Shown: piece by piece, positions 9,928 through 18,618 of the stretch
Numbering within the stretch: the stretch's first letter is position 1
How the letters are laid out: every line of letters starts with the position of its first letter
Assembly (NCBI RefSeq): GCF_001886715.1
Contig: NZ_CP018082.1
Span: 3,534,001 to 3,598,000, forward strand
Length of the DNA: 64,000 nucleotides
Source: Nocardia mangyaensis
Lineage (GTDB): Bacteria; Actinomycetota; Actinomycetes; Mycobacteriales; Mycobacteriaceae
Direction: 5' to 3'
The notes under the pieces: generated by a model
Seen by the model: only the letters and a program-made list of their open reading frames with translations
What the model was told of the DNA's origin: nothing
Database searches by the model: none
Translations under genes and position numbers: made by a program

Positions 9928-10668
9928 TCAGATCAGCAGGCGACTGACCGGCGCGGCGGATACCTCAGCCGCGACGAAGCTCTCCTCGGCGACCATCTCG
10001 CGGAAGAGCTGATCGTCGACGGCGTCCATCACCGCGGCGGTCTGGCTCGCCATCACCCGCAGCGCGGTGATCTTGCGGTCCAGCCGCTCGGCCTGCAGTT
10101 CCAGGTGCAACGAGAGATGTTCGTGCGCAACGCCATCCGGACGCTCATTGCTCATGTACATGTTCCACTCCTCGTAGAGCGGCAGGAACCGGGCCAGCTT
10201 GTCCACCGTCGGTGTGGCATACAGCAGCCTGACCCGGCATCCGGTCTCGCGCCAGGCTCGGGTGACCCAGCGGTGCACCGCGATGTGGTCGGGGTGATAG
10301 GTCATGCCCTCCGGGCCGAAGGTGAGGATCGTGTCGGGCCGGACGTCCTCGACCAGCCGATCTGCCCAGTCCCGCCCAGCCGACTCGTGCCCGGACAACT
10401 CGCCGTCGGGAAGGCTGTACACCTCGTGCTCGTGTACGCCGAGCACCGCCATCGCCGCGGCGGCCTCCCATCGCCGGATCCGGCCGAGTCGCGTCGGCGT
10501 CCAGGTCGTGGGGTCCGAGGAACCCCTTTCGCCCGCACTGGCCGTCGCGCACACCACGCGCTGGCCGTTGTCGCTGGCGGCGGCCATGATCCCGGCCGCG
10601 AGATAGGTTTCGTCGTCCGGGTGCGCCCAGATCGACAGGATGGTTCCGAGTTCGGTGAGATCAGACAT
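9928..10668 (-). CDS. PIG-L/LmbE family deacetylase
   Basis: A 246-residue zinc-dependent N-deacetylase of the PIG-L family, related to mycothiol enzymes MshB/Mca. The metal-binding AHPDDE motif is near residues 16-21, and HPDHIAVHRWV near 125-135 gives the third ligand. These enzymes deacetylate GlcNAc-containing or similar amide substrates; which one here is unknown. ATG 10668 is chosen because it starts directly before the conserved ILSIWAHPDDE strand, although the frame extends upstream to 10860. It diverges from the acyl-CoA-dehydrogenase-like gene at 10772 across about 100 bp. Confidence 0.85.
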   Translation of the reverse strand: MSDLTELGTILSIWAHPDDETYLAAGIMAAASDNGQRVVCATASAGERGSSDPTTWTPTRLGRIRRWEAAAAMAVLGVHEHEVYSLPDGELSGHESAGRDWADRLVEDVRPDTILTFGPEGMTYHPDHIAVHRWVTRAWRETGCRVRLLYATPTVDKLARFLPLYEEWNMYMSNERPDGVAHEHLSLHLELQAERLDRKITALRVMASQTAAVMDAVDDQLFREMVAEESFVAAEVSAAPVSRLLI

Positions 10669-10771
10669 GGGGCCACTGTCCCGGCCGCCGCTGTCACCGC
10701 GCTGTCGCCACATCGACACCGAGAACAGCGCGTGACAGCGCCCTGACATCGGTGATGGTGACGCTGAACCC

Positions 10772-11947
10772 ATGACGAACACTCTCATCACCACAGCCAT
10801 CCCCGACGAGCTGCTCGACGCTTTCCGTGCCCGTGCGGGCGCACACGACCGCGACAACACCTACCTCGCCGACGACCTGGCCGACCTGCGCGCGATCGGA
10901 TACCTTGCCGCCGCAGTCCCCGTCGACCGTGGCGGCTGGGGCTTGTCGTTGGGCCAGCTGGCCGCCAGTCAGCGCCGCCTGGCTCGCTATGCCCCGGCCA
11001 CCGCCTTGGCGATGACCATGCACTCGTACTGGATCGGCGTCGCCACCGAGATGGAGCGCGCCGGTGACCGCTCACTCGAGTGGATCCACCACGAGGCCGT
11101 CGCAGGCGAGGTGATCGCCGCGGGCCACGCCGAGGCCGGCAACGACCTGCCCGTTCTCATGTCGACCTGCCGCGCCCGCCGCGTCGAGGGCGGCTATGTG
11201 TTCACCGGGCGCAAACAGTTCGGCTCCAACGGCCCGGCCTGGAAGTGGCTCGGTGCACACGGCGTCGACGCCGACGCTCCCGGCGGCCCGCACATCGTGC
11301 ATGCGTTCGTCGAACGAACCAGCCACGGCGTGCAGGTCGTCGACACCTGGGACACCCTCGGTATGCGCCCGACGCAAAGCCACGACACCGTGCTCACCGA
11401 GGTGTTCGTCCCCGACGAGCGCATCGGCTGTGTCGCGCCCGCCGGTGACGGCACCCACCCGTTCCTGGTCGGCATGACGATGTGGCCGCTGTCGCTGATG
11501 GCAGCGGTGTACTTGGGCATCGCCGACCGGGCGCTCGAACTGGCGTGTGCGGACGCCCGCCGCAAGAAGTCGGTGGCCATCGAGCGTGGCTCCTACGCCT
11601 ACAACCCGTTCGTGCAGCATCAGGTCGCGCAGATGTACCTCGAACTCGACGCCGCCTCCGCGGTGTTGGAGCGTTTCCTCCAGGACTGGCTGGGTGGCGT
11701 CGACCACGGCGAGGCGTGGGTGCCGAAGGTGTACTCGATGAAGTGGCGCGCCGTGGAGGCCGCCAAACGCGTGGTCGACATCGCACTCGACGTCAGTGGC
11801 GGTGCGGGCATGTTCCGCGGCAACGAACTCGAGCGACTCTACCGGGACGTGCGCTGCGGTGGCTTCCATCCCGCCAACGCCGCGCTCACCCACGAGTTGG
11901 TCGGCAAGGCGGCGCTCGGGCTGCTCGGCGAACAGCCGCGTTGGTAG
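10772..11947 (+). CDS. Acyl-CoA-dehydrogenase-family flavoenzyme
   Basis: A 391-residue protein with the acyl-CoA dehydrogenase fold: an N-terminal helical domain, a central beta domain (YVFTGRKQFGSNGP near 140) and a C-terminal helical domain ending in GGAGMFRGNELERLYRDVR. The tail (FHPANAALTHELVGKAALG) is like the DszC/flavin-monooxygenase-like branch, and I do not see a clear catalytic Glu. It may therefore be a dehydrogenase or a two-component monooxygenase. It diverges from the PIG-L gene. It ends 1 base before the stop of the convergent SARP gene, with no room for a classical terminator. Confidence 0.82.
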   Translation: MTNTLITTAIPDELLDAFRARAGAHDRDNTYLADDLADLRAIGYLAAAVPVDRGGWGLSLGQLAASQRRLARYAPATALAMTMHSYWIGVATEMERAGDRSLEWIHHEAVAGEVIAAGHAEAGNDLPVLMSTCRARRVEGGYVFTGRKQFGSNGPAWKWLGAHGVDADAPGGPHIVHAFVERTSHGVQVVDTWDTLGMRPTQSHDTVLTEVFVPDERIGCVAPAGDGTHPFLVGMTMWPLSLMAAVYLGIADRALELACADARRKKSVAIERGSYAYNPFVQHQVAQMYLELDAASAVLERFLQDWLGGVDHGEAWVPKVYSMKWRAVEAAKRVVDIALDVSGGAGMFRGNELERLYRDVRCGGFHPANAALTHELVGKAALGLLGEQPRW

Positions 11948-11948
11948 C

Positions 11949-14786
11949 TCAGAGTGCGCTCGAGACGTATTCGATGAGGTTGTCGCCGTCCATCGCGGCG
12001 CCGCGGCGGCGGGCGGTTTCGTACCGTTCGTCGCCGAGGGCCGCGCGCAGCCTCGCCGCGAGTTCGTCCATCGCGGTGCCGTCGGCGCCGCTGGGCCGCT
12101 GTCCGATCGGCGCCGCACGGATCGCGCCCTCCAGCAGTGCGGCGTCTTCGGGCCGACCCAGTCCTTCGAGCAGGTGTGCGATGGAGCGCAGCATCACCCA
12201 CTGTGTCGCCCACATGCCCGCGCGTCGCCAGTGACGGATGAGGCGTGGATAGGTGCTGGCGGCGCCGTCGTACCTGCCCGCGCGGACATCCAGCGAGGCC
12301 TTCGACGCGCCCGCGACGCCGGTGACGAACGTCGTCGCGGTGAGTTCGGCGATGTGTAAGGCCGTTTCGAGGCGTTCTCGGGCGAGTTCAGGGTCGGTGT
12401 CCAGGATCGCCTCGCCCGCGCAATACCAGGCGTAGGCCGCGTAGGGGGAGGTGTTGTCGCCCGTCTCGGCGATCAGTTCGGCGGCCAGCCCGGGCGCGTC
12501 CGGGTCGTGGGCGTAGCCGCGCACCATGATCGCGGTGCCCTGTGGAATCAGCCGATAGGCTCGGTCGCCCACCGCATCCGCCCGCTCGGCGGCTCGGTCG
12601 TACCAGCGAGCGGACTCCGCCAGCCTGCCCGCGAACAGCTCGTACACGCCGTTGGCCCCGAACACCCGGGCCGGCAGGGAATCCGCTGCGAGGTCGGCAC
12701 ATTCGATCGAGCGGCGAGCGCGTCTGCCCGACTCATCGATGTCGCCGACCATCCACGCTGCGTACGCGGCCACCGCCCACACCTGCGCCGCTACCTGCCC
12801 GATGTCCTCCGGTGCCGCCGCCAGCACCTGGTCGGCCCACCCCAGCACATCCGGTCGCAGCCGCAACAGACCGTAGTCCGACAGCGCCGCGACGATCCGC
12901 CCCGCCTCGCGCGGCTCCCCGTGTGCCAGCAGCCAGTCCAGCGCGCGATGCAACTCGCCGACGTGGTCATCGATCTCGCGAATCGCCGAACTTCCCGACA
13001 ACGCGAGCCGCTGGTTCGCCTGCTCGACCCAGACCACTGTGAAGTGCGCGTGTCGACCGTCCACGATCGTCTCCCGCCCCTCGGCCCGCAGCTGCTCCCT
13101 GCCGAATGCCCGCAACGTCTCGAGCAGCACATACCGCCGACCCGGATACCGCATGACCAGCGACCCCTCCACCAACTGCGTCAGCAGTTCGGCCACCTCG
13201 GTCACCGGCAGCTCACAGATCGCGGCCGCAGCGGCCACCTCGAACGACTCCGTGAACGCCGACAGCTCGGTGAACACCCGCCGGCGACGCTCGTCCAGCA
13301 ACGTGAACGACCACGCCACCGCCGCCGACAACGACCCGTGCCGAATCGATGTCCGATACCCCGCCGACAGGAACTCGAACGGTTGCTCCAACCCGGCCGC
13401 GATCTCGGCCAGGTCGTGCGAATACATCCGCGCCGCAGCCAACTCGATCGCCAACGGCAAGCCGTCCAGCCGCGCGACGATCCCCGCCACCTGCCGGGCC
13501 GCATCGCCCTCCACCACGCCCACAGCCCGCGCACGCTCCAGGAACAGCCGCACCGCAGCCGAATCCGGCCCGTCGGCTGGCAACGGCGGAACAGGACGCA
13601 CGTGTTCCCCCGCCGCGCGCAACCGCTCCCGACTCGTCGTCACCACCCGAACTCCCGCGCACCGAGCCATCAACTGCTCCACGAACCCGGCGATCGGCCC
13701 GAGCACATGTTCGCAGTTGTCGAGCAGCACCATCACTTCGGCGCCACCCACCACTGCCGCGACCCGCTCGACCAGCGGCACCCCTGGCCGTTGATCGATC
13801 CGCAGGCCCGCCGCGAGCGCCTCGTTCAGCGTCGCCGTCTCCACTCGCCCCAGCTCGCACAACATCACTGGGATTTCCGGCCGCGCCACCGCCAGCCGAT
13901 GTCCTAGTTCCAGCAACAGCCGCGTCTTCCCGACACCGCCGGGCCCTGCCAGCGTCAACAACCGGCATTCCCGCGTCAGCGCCACCAGTTCTGTCAGCAT
14001 CTCGTCGCGCCCGATCAGGGATGTCGGCGGCAACGGCAGCCGACTCTCCGGGGACCATTGCGCCATCCCCGCGGAATCCAGGATCCGGCGATGTGCGGCC
14101 GCGAGCTCGGGGGAGGGGTCGATGCCCAGCTCGTCGGCGAGCAGGCGGCGGAACTCGTCATAGATCCGCAGGGCGTCGGCGTGGCGGTCGGTGGCGACGA
14201 GGACGTCCATGAGCAGGGCGCGAGGGCGCTCACGGAGCGGGTGTTGGTCGACGAGGGCGCGCAGGTGGGCGGCGAGGCCGTCGGTGTCGCCTCTGGTGAG
14301 GCGGTGTTCCGCGGAGTACTCGCAGGCTCGGGTTCGGAGTTCCTCCCAGTGGGCGAGGTCGGGGGCGGCGTCGGGGTAGTCCTCCAGGTCTTGGTAGGCG
14401 GGGCCGCGCCAGCGGTCGAGAATGCGTTCCACTGTTCGGGTGTTCTCGACGGTCGGGTTCGCGAGCGCATCGGTGAGTTCATCGGCCTCGACATCGACCT
14501 TGTGTGGGTCCAGGCAGTAGCCGTCGGGGACCGAGGTGATGAGGTCGGGCAAGACCCGCCGCAATCGAGCGATCTGGTTGTGCAGCGCGGCCACCGGATC
14601 GGTGGGACCACCCGTCGGCCAGAGCAGTTCGATCGCGGCGTCGGCGGTGACCGTCCTGCCGCGACGCAGAATGAGCAGGCTCAGGAGTTTGCGTGGGAGT
14701 GTGCCGCCGGGGGTGACCTCGACACCGTCGAGCGTACGTGCGCGCAGCGGGCCGAGCACGTCGATCCGAAATCGACCAGATTTCAC
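11949..14786 (-). CDS. SARP/AfsR-type regulator with NB-ARC ATPase and TPR-like tail
   Basis: A 945-residue transcriptional regulator. Residues 1-95 form the OmpR-like DNA-binding domain (RFRIDVLGPL, then KLLSLLILRRGRTV). About 96-240 is the bacterial transcriptional activation domain (ADALRIYDEFRRLL). The NB-ARC ATPase begins near 265 with Walker A GPGGVGKTR and the Walker B-like VMVLLDNCEHVLG. The C-terminal 350 residues look like TPR-type helical repeats. GTG 14786 is preferred for its upstream GGAG at 8-base spacing; the long upstream extension to 14975 is Pro/Arg-rich and unlike the family. It may control nearby secondary or lipid metabolism genes, but no target is visible. Confidence 0.88.
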   Translation of the reverse strand: MKSGRFRIDVLGPLRARTLDGVEVTPGGTLPRKLLSLLILRRGRTVTADAAIELLWPTGGPTDPVAALHNQIARLRRVLPDLITSVPDGYCLDPHKVDVEADELTDALANPTVENTRTVERILDRWRGPAYQDLEDYPDAAPDLAHWEELRTRACEYSAEHRLTRGDTDGLAAHLRALVDQHPLRERPRALLMDVLVATDRHADALRIYDEFRRLLADELGIDPSPELAAAHRRILDSAGMAQWSPESRLPLPPTSLIGRDEMLTELVALTRECRLLTLAGPGGVGKTRLLLELGHRLAVARPEIPVMLCELGRVETATLNEALAAGLRIDQRPGVPLVERVAAVVGGAEVMVLLDNCEHVLGPIAGFVEQLMARCAGVRVVTTSRERLRAAGEHVRPVPPLPADGPDSAAVRLFLERARAVGVVEGDAARQVAGIVARLDGLPLAIELAAARMYSHDLAEIAAGLEQPFEFLSAGYRTSIRHGSLSAAVAWSFTLLDERRRRVFTELSAFTESFEVAAAAAICELPVTEVAELLTQLVEGSLVMRYPGRRYVLLETLRAFGREQLRAEGRETIVDGRHAHFTVVWVEQANQRLALSGSSAIREIDDHVGELHRALDWLLAHGEPREAGRIVAALSDYGLLRLRPDVLGWADQVLAAAPEDIGQVAAQVWAVAAYAAWMVGDIDESGRRARRSIECADLAADSLPARVFGANGVYELFAGRLAESARWYDRAAERADAVGDRAYRLIPQGTAIMVRGYAHDPDAPGLAAELIAETGDNTSPYAAYAWYCAGEAILDTDPELARERLETALHIAELTATTFVTGVAGASKASLDVRAGRYDGAASTYPRLIRHWRRAGMWATQWVMLRSIAHLLEGLGRPEDAALLEGAIRAAPIGQRPSGADGTAMDELAARLRAALGDERYETARRRGAAMDGDNLIEYVSSAL

Positions 14787-14987
14787 CGAGCTCACTCCGA
14801 GTGAAGGCGCAGGACAACCCGGCAAGTGTACTCGCGGGACTGCGACGCCGGGGCCCGGCGCGCCATCGCAGACCCGGCTGATGTGGTGCGACTGTGGCGG
14901 GCGAGAGTCTGCGGGCTCGCGTTGTTCTACGACAGTGCGTTCCTGTCCTGTTCCGGCTGCTCGCGGCCAGGTCATGACTCGCGCGAG

Positions 14988-15551
14988 CTATGGGGCCGTG
15001 ATGCGTTGGGCGGCAAGGACTGTCGCCGCACGCTGGGCCGCCAGCTGATCGCTGCCGGAGTGCTCGGCGGCGAAGCGGGCGCGGGTGGCGGTGGTGCGGG
15101 CCAGGTCGGTGAGCATGAGCAACAGCAGGGGAGCCGCTATGTCGGCGGTGATCAAGCCCGCGCGCTGGCCGCGGCGCAGTTCGGCGTGTTTGGTCTCGAG
15201 GGTGGCGCGCAGTGCCTGGGCGACGTGGTCGCCGGAGGGTTCCAGATCCGCCCAGGCCTGGAGGCGGGCGTTGTCGGGGTGGGCGACGAAGTGGTCGAAC
15301 AGGCGGCCGACGTAGGCGGGTACGTCCTCGGCGCTGAGGGCGGTCTCGGCGCTGACCTCACCGGTCCAGCGCTCGGTGACCGCGGCATAGAGTTCGTTCT
15401 TGCCGGGGAAATAGGCGTAGAGCCGGTCCTTGCTGGCACGTGCCGCCGCCGCGATCCGGTTGATCCGCGCGCCCGCGACGCCGTACCGCGCGAATTCCGC
15501 CTTCGCCGCGTCCAGTATTCGTTCCCTGGTCGCCGCTCCTGCCGCACGCAT
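14988..15551 (-). CDS. TetR family regulator of the DUF4334-ADH operon
   Basis: A 187-residue TetR protein with an N-terminal helix-turn-helix (residues about 8-55, ending ASKDRLYAYFPGKNELY). It diverges from the DUF4334/alcohol dehydrogenase operon that starts at 15644. The 92-bp intergenic region holds two inverted repeats sharing a CGAACC-N4-GGTT core, which are very likely its operators. The C-terminal domain is Ala/Leu-rich and its ligand is unknown. The start ATG 15551 has no competing upstream start in a conserved context. Confidence 0.88.
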   Translation of the reverse strand: MRAAGAATRERILDAAKAEFARYGVAGARINRIAAAARASKDRLYAYFPGKNELYAAVTERWTGEVSAETALSAEDVPAYVGRLFDHFVAHPDNARLQAWADLEPSGDHVAQALRATLETKHAELRRGQRAGLITADIAAPLLLLMLTDLARTTATRARFAAEHSGSDQLAAQRAATVLAAQRITAP

Positions 15552-15570
15552 GTCCGAATCGTACCCCTTG

Positions 15571-15588
15571 CCGAACCATCTGGTTCGG
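15571..15588. promoter_or_regulatory. Operator 1: inverted repeat CCGAACCA-TC-TGGTTCGG
   Basis: Perfect 8-bp arms with a 2-bp spacer, 20 bases upstream of the TetR start at 15551. It shares the core CGAACC-N4-GGTT with operator 2, and the two centres are 33 bp apart, about three helical turns. This fits two TetR dimers bound on the same DNA face. Confidence 0.65.
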
Positions 15589-15597
15589 AACTATGGT

Positions 15598-15627
15598 CGA
15601 TTCGCGAACCGCATGGTTGGCGAATCG
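15598..15627. promoter_or_regulatory. Operator 2: 13-bp near-perfect inverted repeat
   Basis: CGATTCGCGAACC-GCAT-GGTTGGCGAATCG. The 13-bp arms have one mismatch around a 4-bp spacer, 16 bases upstream of the DUF4334 start. Same core as operator 1. It probably overlaps the promoter or leader of the plus-strand operon. Confidence 0.65.
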
Positions 15628-15643
15628 GTGAGACGAGGACATG

Positions 15644-16114
15644 ATGGGCGCGGACAAGCCACGCTGGCAGCAACTCCGGGAACAGGCCGAGGGGGTCTCG
15701 ACCGCCGAACTGGACGACCTGTGGACGCGGCTACGCCCGGCTCGCGCCGAGGAGGTCCTCGGATCGTGGCGCGGCGACGCCTTTCAGACCGGTCATCCGC
15801 TGTGCCGGGCGCTGCCCGCGAGCCGGTGGTACGGCAAGGACTTCCTGGCCCTCGACGATGCCAAGCCGTTGATCTGCCGCGGCGAAGACGGCACGCTGTT
15901 CTCGAATGTCGAACTGGGACAGGGTGAGGCGACACTGTGGAACATCGAGTTCCGCGGCGAGGTCACCGCCACCATGGTCTACGACGGCCGCGCGGTGTTC
16001 GACCACTTCAAATGGCTCGACTCCACCACGCTGATGGGGATCATGAACGGGCGCGCCGAGCTGGTCCTGTCCCGCGGCGAGCACTTCTACTTCCTGCTGG
16101 AACGGGTGTCCTGA
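15644..16114 (+). CDS. GXWXG/DUF4334 domain protein
   Basis: A 156-residue cytoplasmic protein with the N-terminal GXWXG motif (LGSWRGDAF near residue 40) and a C-terminal DUF4334 beta-rich domain (YDGRAVFDHFKW). The biochemical role of the family is not established; members often lie in lipid or hydrocarbon catabolic clusters. ATG 15644 is chosen over the in-frame ATG at 15641 because GAGGA then has a better spacing. Its stop overlaps the dehydrogenase start by one base (TGATG), so the two are coupled. A longer paralogue lies at 22543-23076, on the other side of the monooxygenase operon. Confidence 0.85.
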   Translation: MGADKPRWQQLREQAEGVSTAELDDLWTRLRPARAEEVLGSWRGDAFQTGHPLCRALPASRWYGKDFLALDDAKPLICRGEDGTLFSNVELGQGEATLWNIEFRGEVTATMVYDGRAVFDHFKWLDSTTLMGIMNGRAELVLSRGEHFYFLLERVS

Positions 16115-17202
16115 TGCGCACCACGGCGGTCCTGTCGCGCGATCCCAAGGCGGACTTCTCGATCGAACCGGTCGAGATCGACGAACCCCGATCCGGGGAG
16201 ATCCTGGTGCGGATCACCGCGGCCGGGATCTGCCACACCGACCTGGCGACCCGCCGCGCCGGCGCCGCCGACCGGCCGGTCCTGCTCGGGCACGAGGGCG
16301 CCGGCCTGGTCGAAGCGGTCGGACCCGAGGTCCGCACTGTGCGGCCGGGCGACCCTGTGGTGCTCACCTTTCGGCACTGCGGCGCCTGCGCCAACTGCGC
16401 CGCGGATCGCCCGGCCTACTGTCTTCGGTCCGTCGCGCTCAACCAGTTCGGTCGCCGCGGCCACGACACCCCGCGGCTGACCGTCGACGGCGCGCCGATC
16501 CTGGACGGATTCTTCGGCCAGTCCAGCTTCGCCGGCTACGCGCTGACCACCCAGGACAACACCATCGTGGTCGACCCCGCGGTGGATCTGGCGCTGGCGG
16601 CCCCGTTCGGCTGTGGTTTCCAGACCGGCGCGGGCGCGGTGCTCAACGTGCTGCGTCCCGAGCCGGGAGCCTGGCTCGCGGTGTATGGCGCGGGCGCGGT
16701 CGGGATGGCCGCGCTACTGGCTGCCCGCTCCATCGCCGGAGTTCATGTGGCCGTCGTCGAAACCTCCGCCGCACGCAGGGAACTCGCGCTGGAGCTGGGT
16801 GCCGACGCCGCGCTCGACCCCGCCGACGGGGACACCGTGGCGCGGATCCGCGAACTCACCGGCGGCGGCGCGACCCACGCGCTGGACACCACCGGCATCC
16901 CGGCCGTGCTCGGGGAGGCCGTCGCCGCGCTCGGCATCGGTGCCACGGTGGTCGCCGTCGGCCTCGGGCTCGGCACACCGCCGATCGATGTCAGCGATAT
17001 CGTGCTGCGCGGCAAGACGATTCGTGGCTGCCTCGAAGGCGACAGTGTCCCGGCAACCTTCGTGCCGCAGCTGCTCGACCTGCACGCCGAAGGCCGGTTC
17101 CCGGTGGAGCGGCTCATCACGCGCTATCCGCACACCGACATCGCCACGGCCTTGGCCGACCAGCGCGCGGGCCGAGTGGTCAAGCCGGTGCTGACATGGT
17201 GA
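16114..17202 (+). CDS. Zinc-dependent alcohol dehydrogenase (MDR family)
   Basis: A 362-residue medium-chain dehydrogenase, close to aryl/long-chain alcohol dehydrogenases. The catalytic zinc Cys is in AGICHTDLATR (about residue 41) with His in LGHEGAG. The structural zinc site is CGACANCAADRPAYC (four Cys). The NAD(P) fold has AVYGAGAVGMAALLA near residue 195, and the acidic residue after strand 2 (VVETSAARRE) favours NAD. It is translationally coupled to the DUF4334 gene and overlaps the following TetR gene by 7 bp. It probably oxidises an alcohol produced in the same catabolic route. Confidence 0.92.
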   Translation: MRTTAVLSRDPKADFSIEPVEIDEPRSGEILVRITAAGICHTDLATRRAGAADRPVLLGHEGAGLVEAVGPEVRTVRPGDPVVLTFRHCGACANCAADRPAYCLRSVALNQFGRRGHDTPRLTVDGAPILDGFFGQSSFAGYALTTQDNTIVVDPAVDLALAAPFGCGFQTGAGAVLNVLRPEPGAWLAVYGAGAVGMAALLAARSIAGVHVAVVETSAARRELALELGADAALDPADGDTVARIRELTGGGATHALDTTGIPAVLGEAVAALGIGATVVAVGLGLGTPPIDVSDIVLRGKTIRGCLEGDSVPATFVPQLLDLHAEGRFPVERLITRYPHTDIATALADQRAGRVVKPVLTW

Positions 17203-17864
17203 GCGTGCTGCCCGGCGACACCCGCGCCGAGAGCGCCCGGGCCGAACGACGCCGGATCGTGCTCACCGCGGCGCGGGAGATCTTCGTGCGGCACGGCTAT
17301 CACGGTGCGAGCATGGACGACATCGGGATCAGGGCCGGGATGAGCAAACCGGTGCTGTACACGCACTTTCCGAGCAAACTCGACCTCTATCTGGCCGTGC
17401 TGCAGATCTATCTGGACCGCATGGTCGAGGGCACCCGGGAGGCACTGAACTCTCCGCCGGGCGAGCACAAGGTGCGGCGCGCTGTGCGCTCCTACTTCGA
17501 CTTCGTCGACCAGGACGCGGGCGGGCACACCCTGGTCTTCGAATCGGCGGTGCCCAGCGAACCGGTGGTGCGGTGGCGGGTGCGCAATGCCATGGCCGAA
17601 TGCGCGGTACTGGTGAGCGCCGAACTGCGCGCGGCGGGAATGCCGGACGCCCGGGCCTACACGTGCGCGTTCGGCCTGGTCGGGGCGAGTCACGCGGCCG
17701 CGCGCCACTGGCTCGACGCCGGGCGGCCGATTCCGAAGGACGACGCGATCGATACCACGGTCGCGCTGTACTGGACCGGGCTGTCCGGAATCCGGCAGGC
17801 GGCGGCTCAGTTCGCGGCGGCGGGCAACGGGGAGCCGTCGAGCAGGTCGTCGCTGGGGAGCTGA
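17196..17864 (+). CDS. TetR family regulator (third gene of DUF4334-ADH operon)
   Basis: A 222-residue TetR protein with helix-turn-helix near residues 25-70 (GYHGASMDDIGIRAGMSKPV, then LYTHFPSKLDLY). It overlaps the alcohol dehydrogenase by 7 bp and is therefore expressed with it. Its 3' end overlaps by 58 bp the 3' end of another TetR gene on the opposite strand, so both strands code there. It could be an autoregulator of this operon or control a distant target. Confidence 0.87.
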   Translation: MVSVLPGDTRAESARAERRRIVLTAAREIFVRHGYHGASMDDIGIRAGMSKPVLYTHFPSKLDLYLAVLQIYLDRMVEGTREALNSPPGEHKVRRAVRSYFDFVDQDAGGHTLVFESAVPSEPVVRWRVRNAMAECAVLVSAELRAAGMPDARAYTCAFGLVGASHAAARHWLDAGRPIPKDDAIDTTVALYWTGLSGIRQAAAQFAAAGNGEPSSRSSLGS

Positions 17865-18466
17865 CCCACCAGTACCGCCAGCGCGCGCTTCCAGCGCCGT
17901 ACGACGGCCTCGCGCTCACCGAGGGTGCCGGTGAGCATGGCCGTCATCGACAGACCGGTCAGCAGGTCGATGGTGAACTCGACCAGGATCTGCGCGCGCG
18001 GGTCCGAGGCGTAGGGCTCGCCGAGCACCTCGACATAGAGCCTGCGCATCTCGGTGAACACCCGCCGCTCCTCGTGCACGAGCCGTTCGCGCAGGTCGGC
18101 GTCGGTGCGCGCGGCGACCCACAGGTCCAGGGCGGTGAAGAAGGCCGGGCTGTTGAGGTCGCGCCAGGCCAGGTCGACGACGGACTGCAGCCGGTCGCGG
18201 CCGGGGGGGAGCAGTTCGGCCTCGTGCCGGAAACGCGCGAGGCGGATGTCGACGACCTCGGTGGTGGCCGCGATGAGCAGTTCGGCCCTGGTGGGGAAAT
18301 GGTGTTGCACGGTGCCGCGGGCCAGTCCGGTGCGTTCCTGCACCGCGCTCACCGTGGTGGCCGCGTAGCCGCGTTCGAGCAGGCATTCCGCGGTACAGGC
18401 CAAGATCCTGGCCCTGGTCGAGGCCCGGCGCTCGGCCTGGGTACGGCGGGGTCGTTGCACGGTCAC
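17807..18466 (-). CDS. TetR family regulator, divergent from the monooxygenase operon
   Basis: A 219-residue TetR protein. Arg-rich N-terminus (QRPRRTQAERRASTR), helix-turn-helix around residues 20-65 with TGLARGTVQHHFPTRAELL. GTG 18466 (or the GTG two codons later) gives a normal N-terminal arm; the frame runs on to 18580 without family similarity. It faces away from the hydrolase-monooxygenase-GMC operon starting at 18619 and is its likely regulator. Its last 58 bp overlap the convergent TetR gene. Confidence 0.86.
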   Translation of the reverse strand: MTVQRPRRTQAERRASTRARILACTAECLLERGYAATTVSAVQERTGLARGTVQHHFPTRAELLIAATTEVVDIRLARFRHEAELLPPGRDRLQSVVDLAWRDLNSPAFFTALDLWVAARTDADLRERLVHEERRVFTEMRRLYVEVLGEPYASDPRAQILVEFTIDLLTGLSMTAMLTGTLGEREAVVRRWKRALAVLVGQLPSDDLLDGSPLPAAAN

Positions 18467-18545
18467 CCGAGAAATCGTACGCCCTGACGGTTGGTCGCGG
18501 GATACTGTGACGGCGGTCTCGGCCTGGAACCGACGATATCCGCTA

Positions 18546-18574
18546 TTGACGACGAGCGTCCGAGCTGATGCAAT
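18546..18574 (+). promoter_or_regulatory. Candidate sigma-70-type promoter for the hydrolase-monooxygenase operon
   Basis: TTGACG at 18546-18551, a 17-base spacer, and TGCAAT at 18569-18574 (4 of 6 to TATAAT), 45 bases upstream of the hydrolase ATG. The local region is less GC-rich than its surroundings. Predicted from spacing and consensus only. Confidence 0.4.
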
Positions 18575-18618
18575 CAACAAACCGTACGCAGTAACTGTTT
18601 CCTGGATGAAGGGCTGCG

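Noticed and set aside
14787..14975. Extra N-terminal segment of the SARP regulator
   Set aside because: No similarity to SARP proteins; the DNA-binding domain begins directly after GTG 14786, which has a ribosome site.
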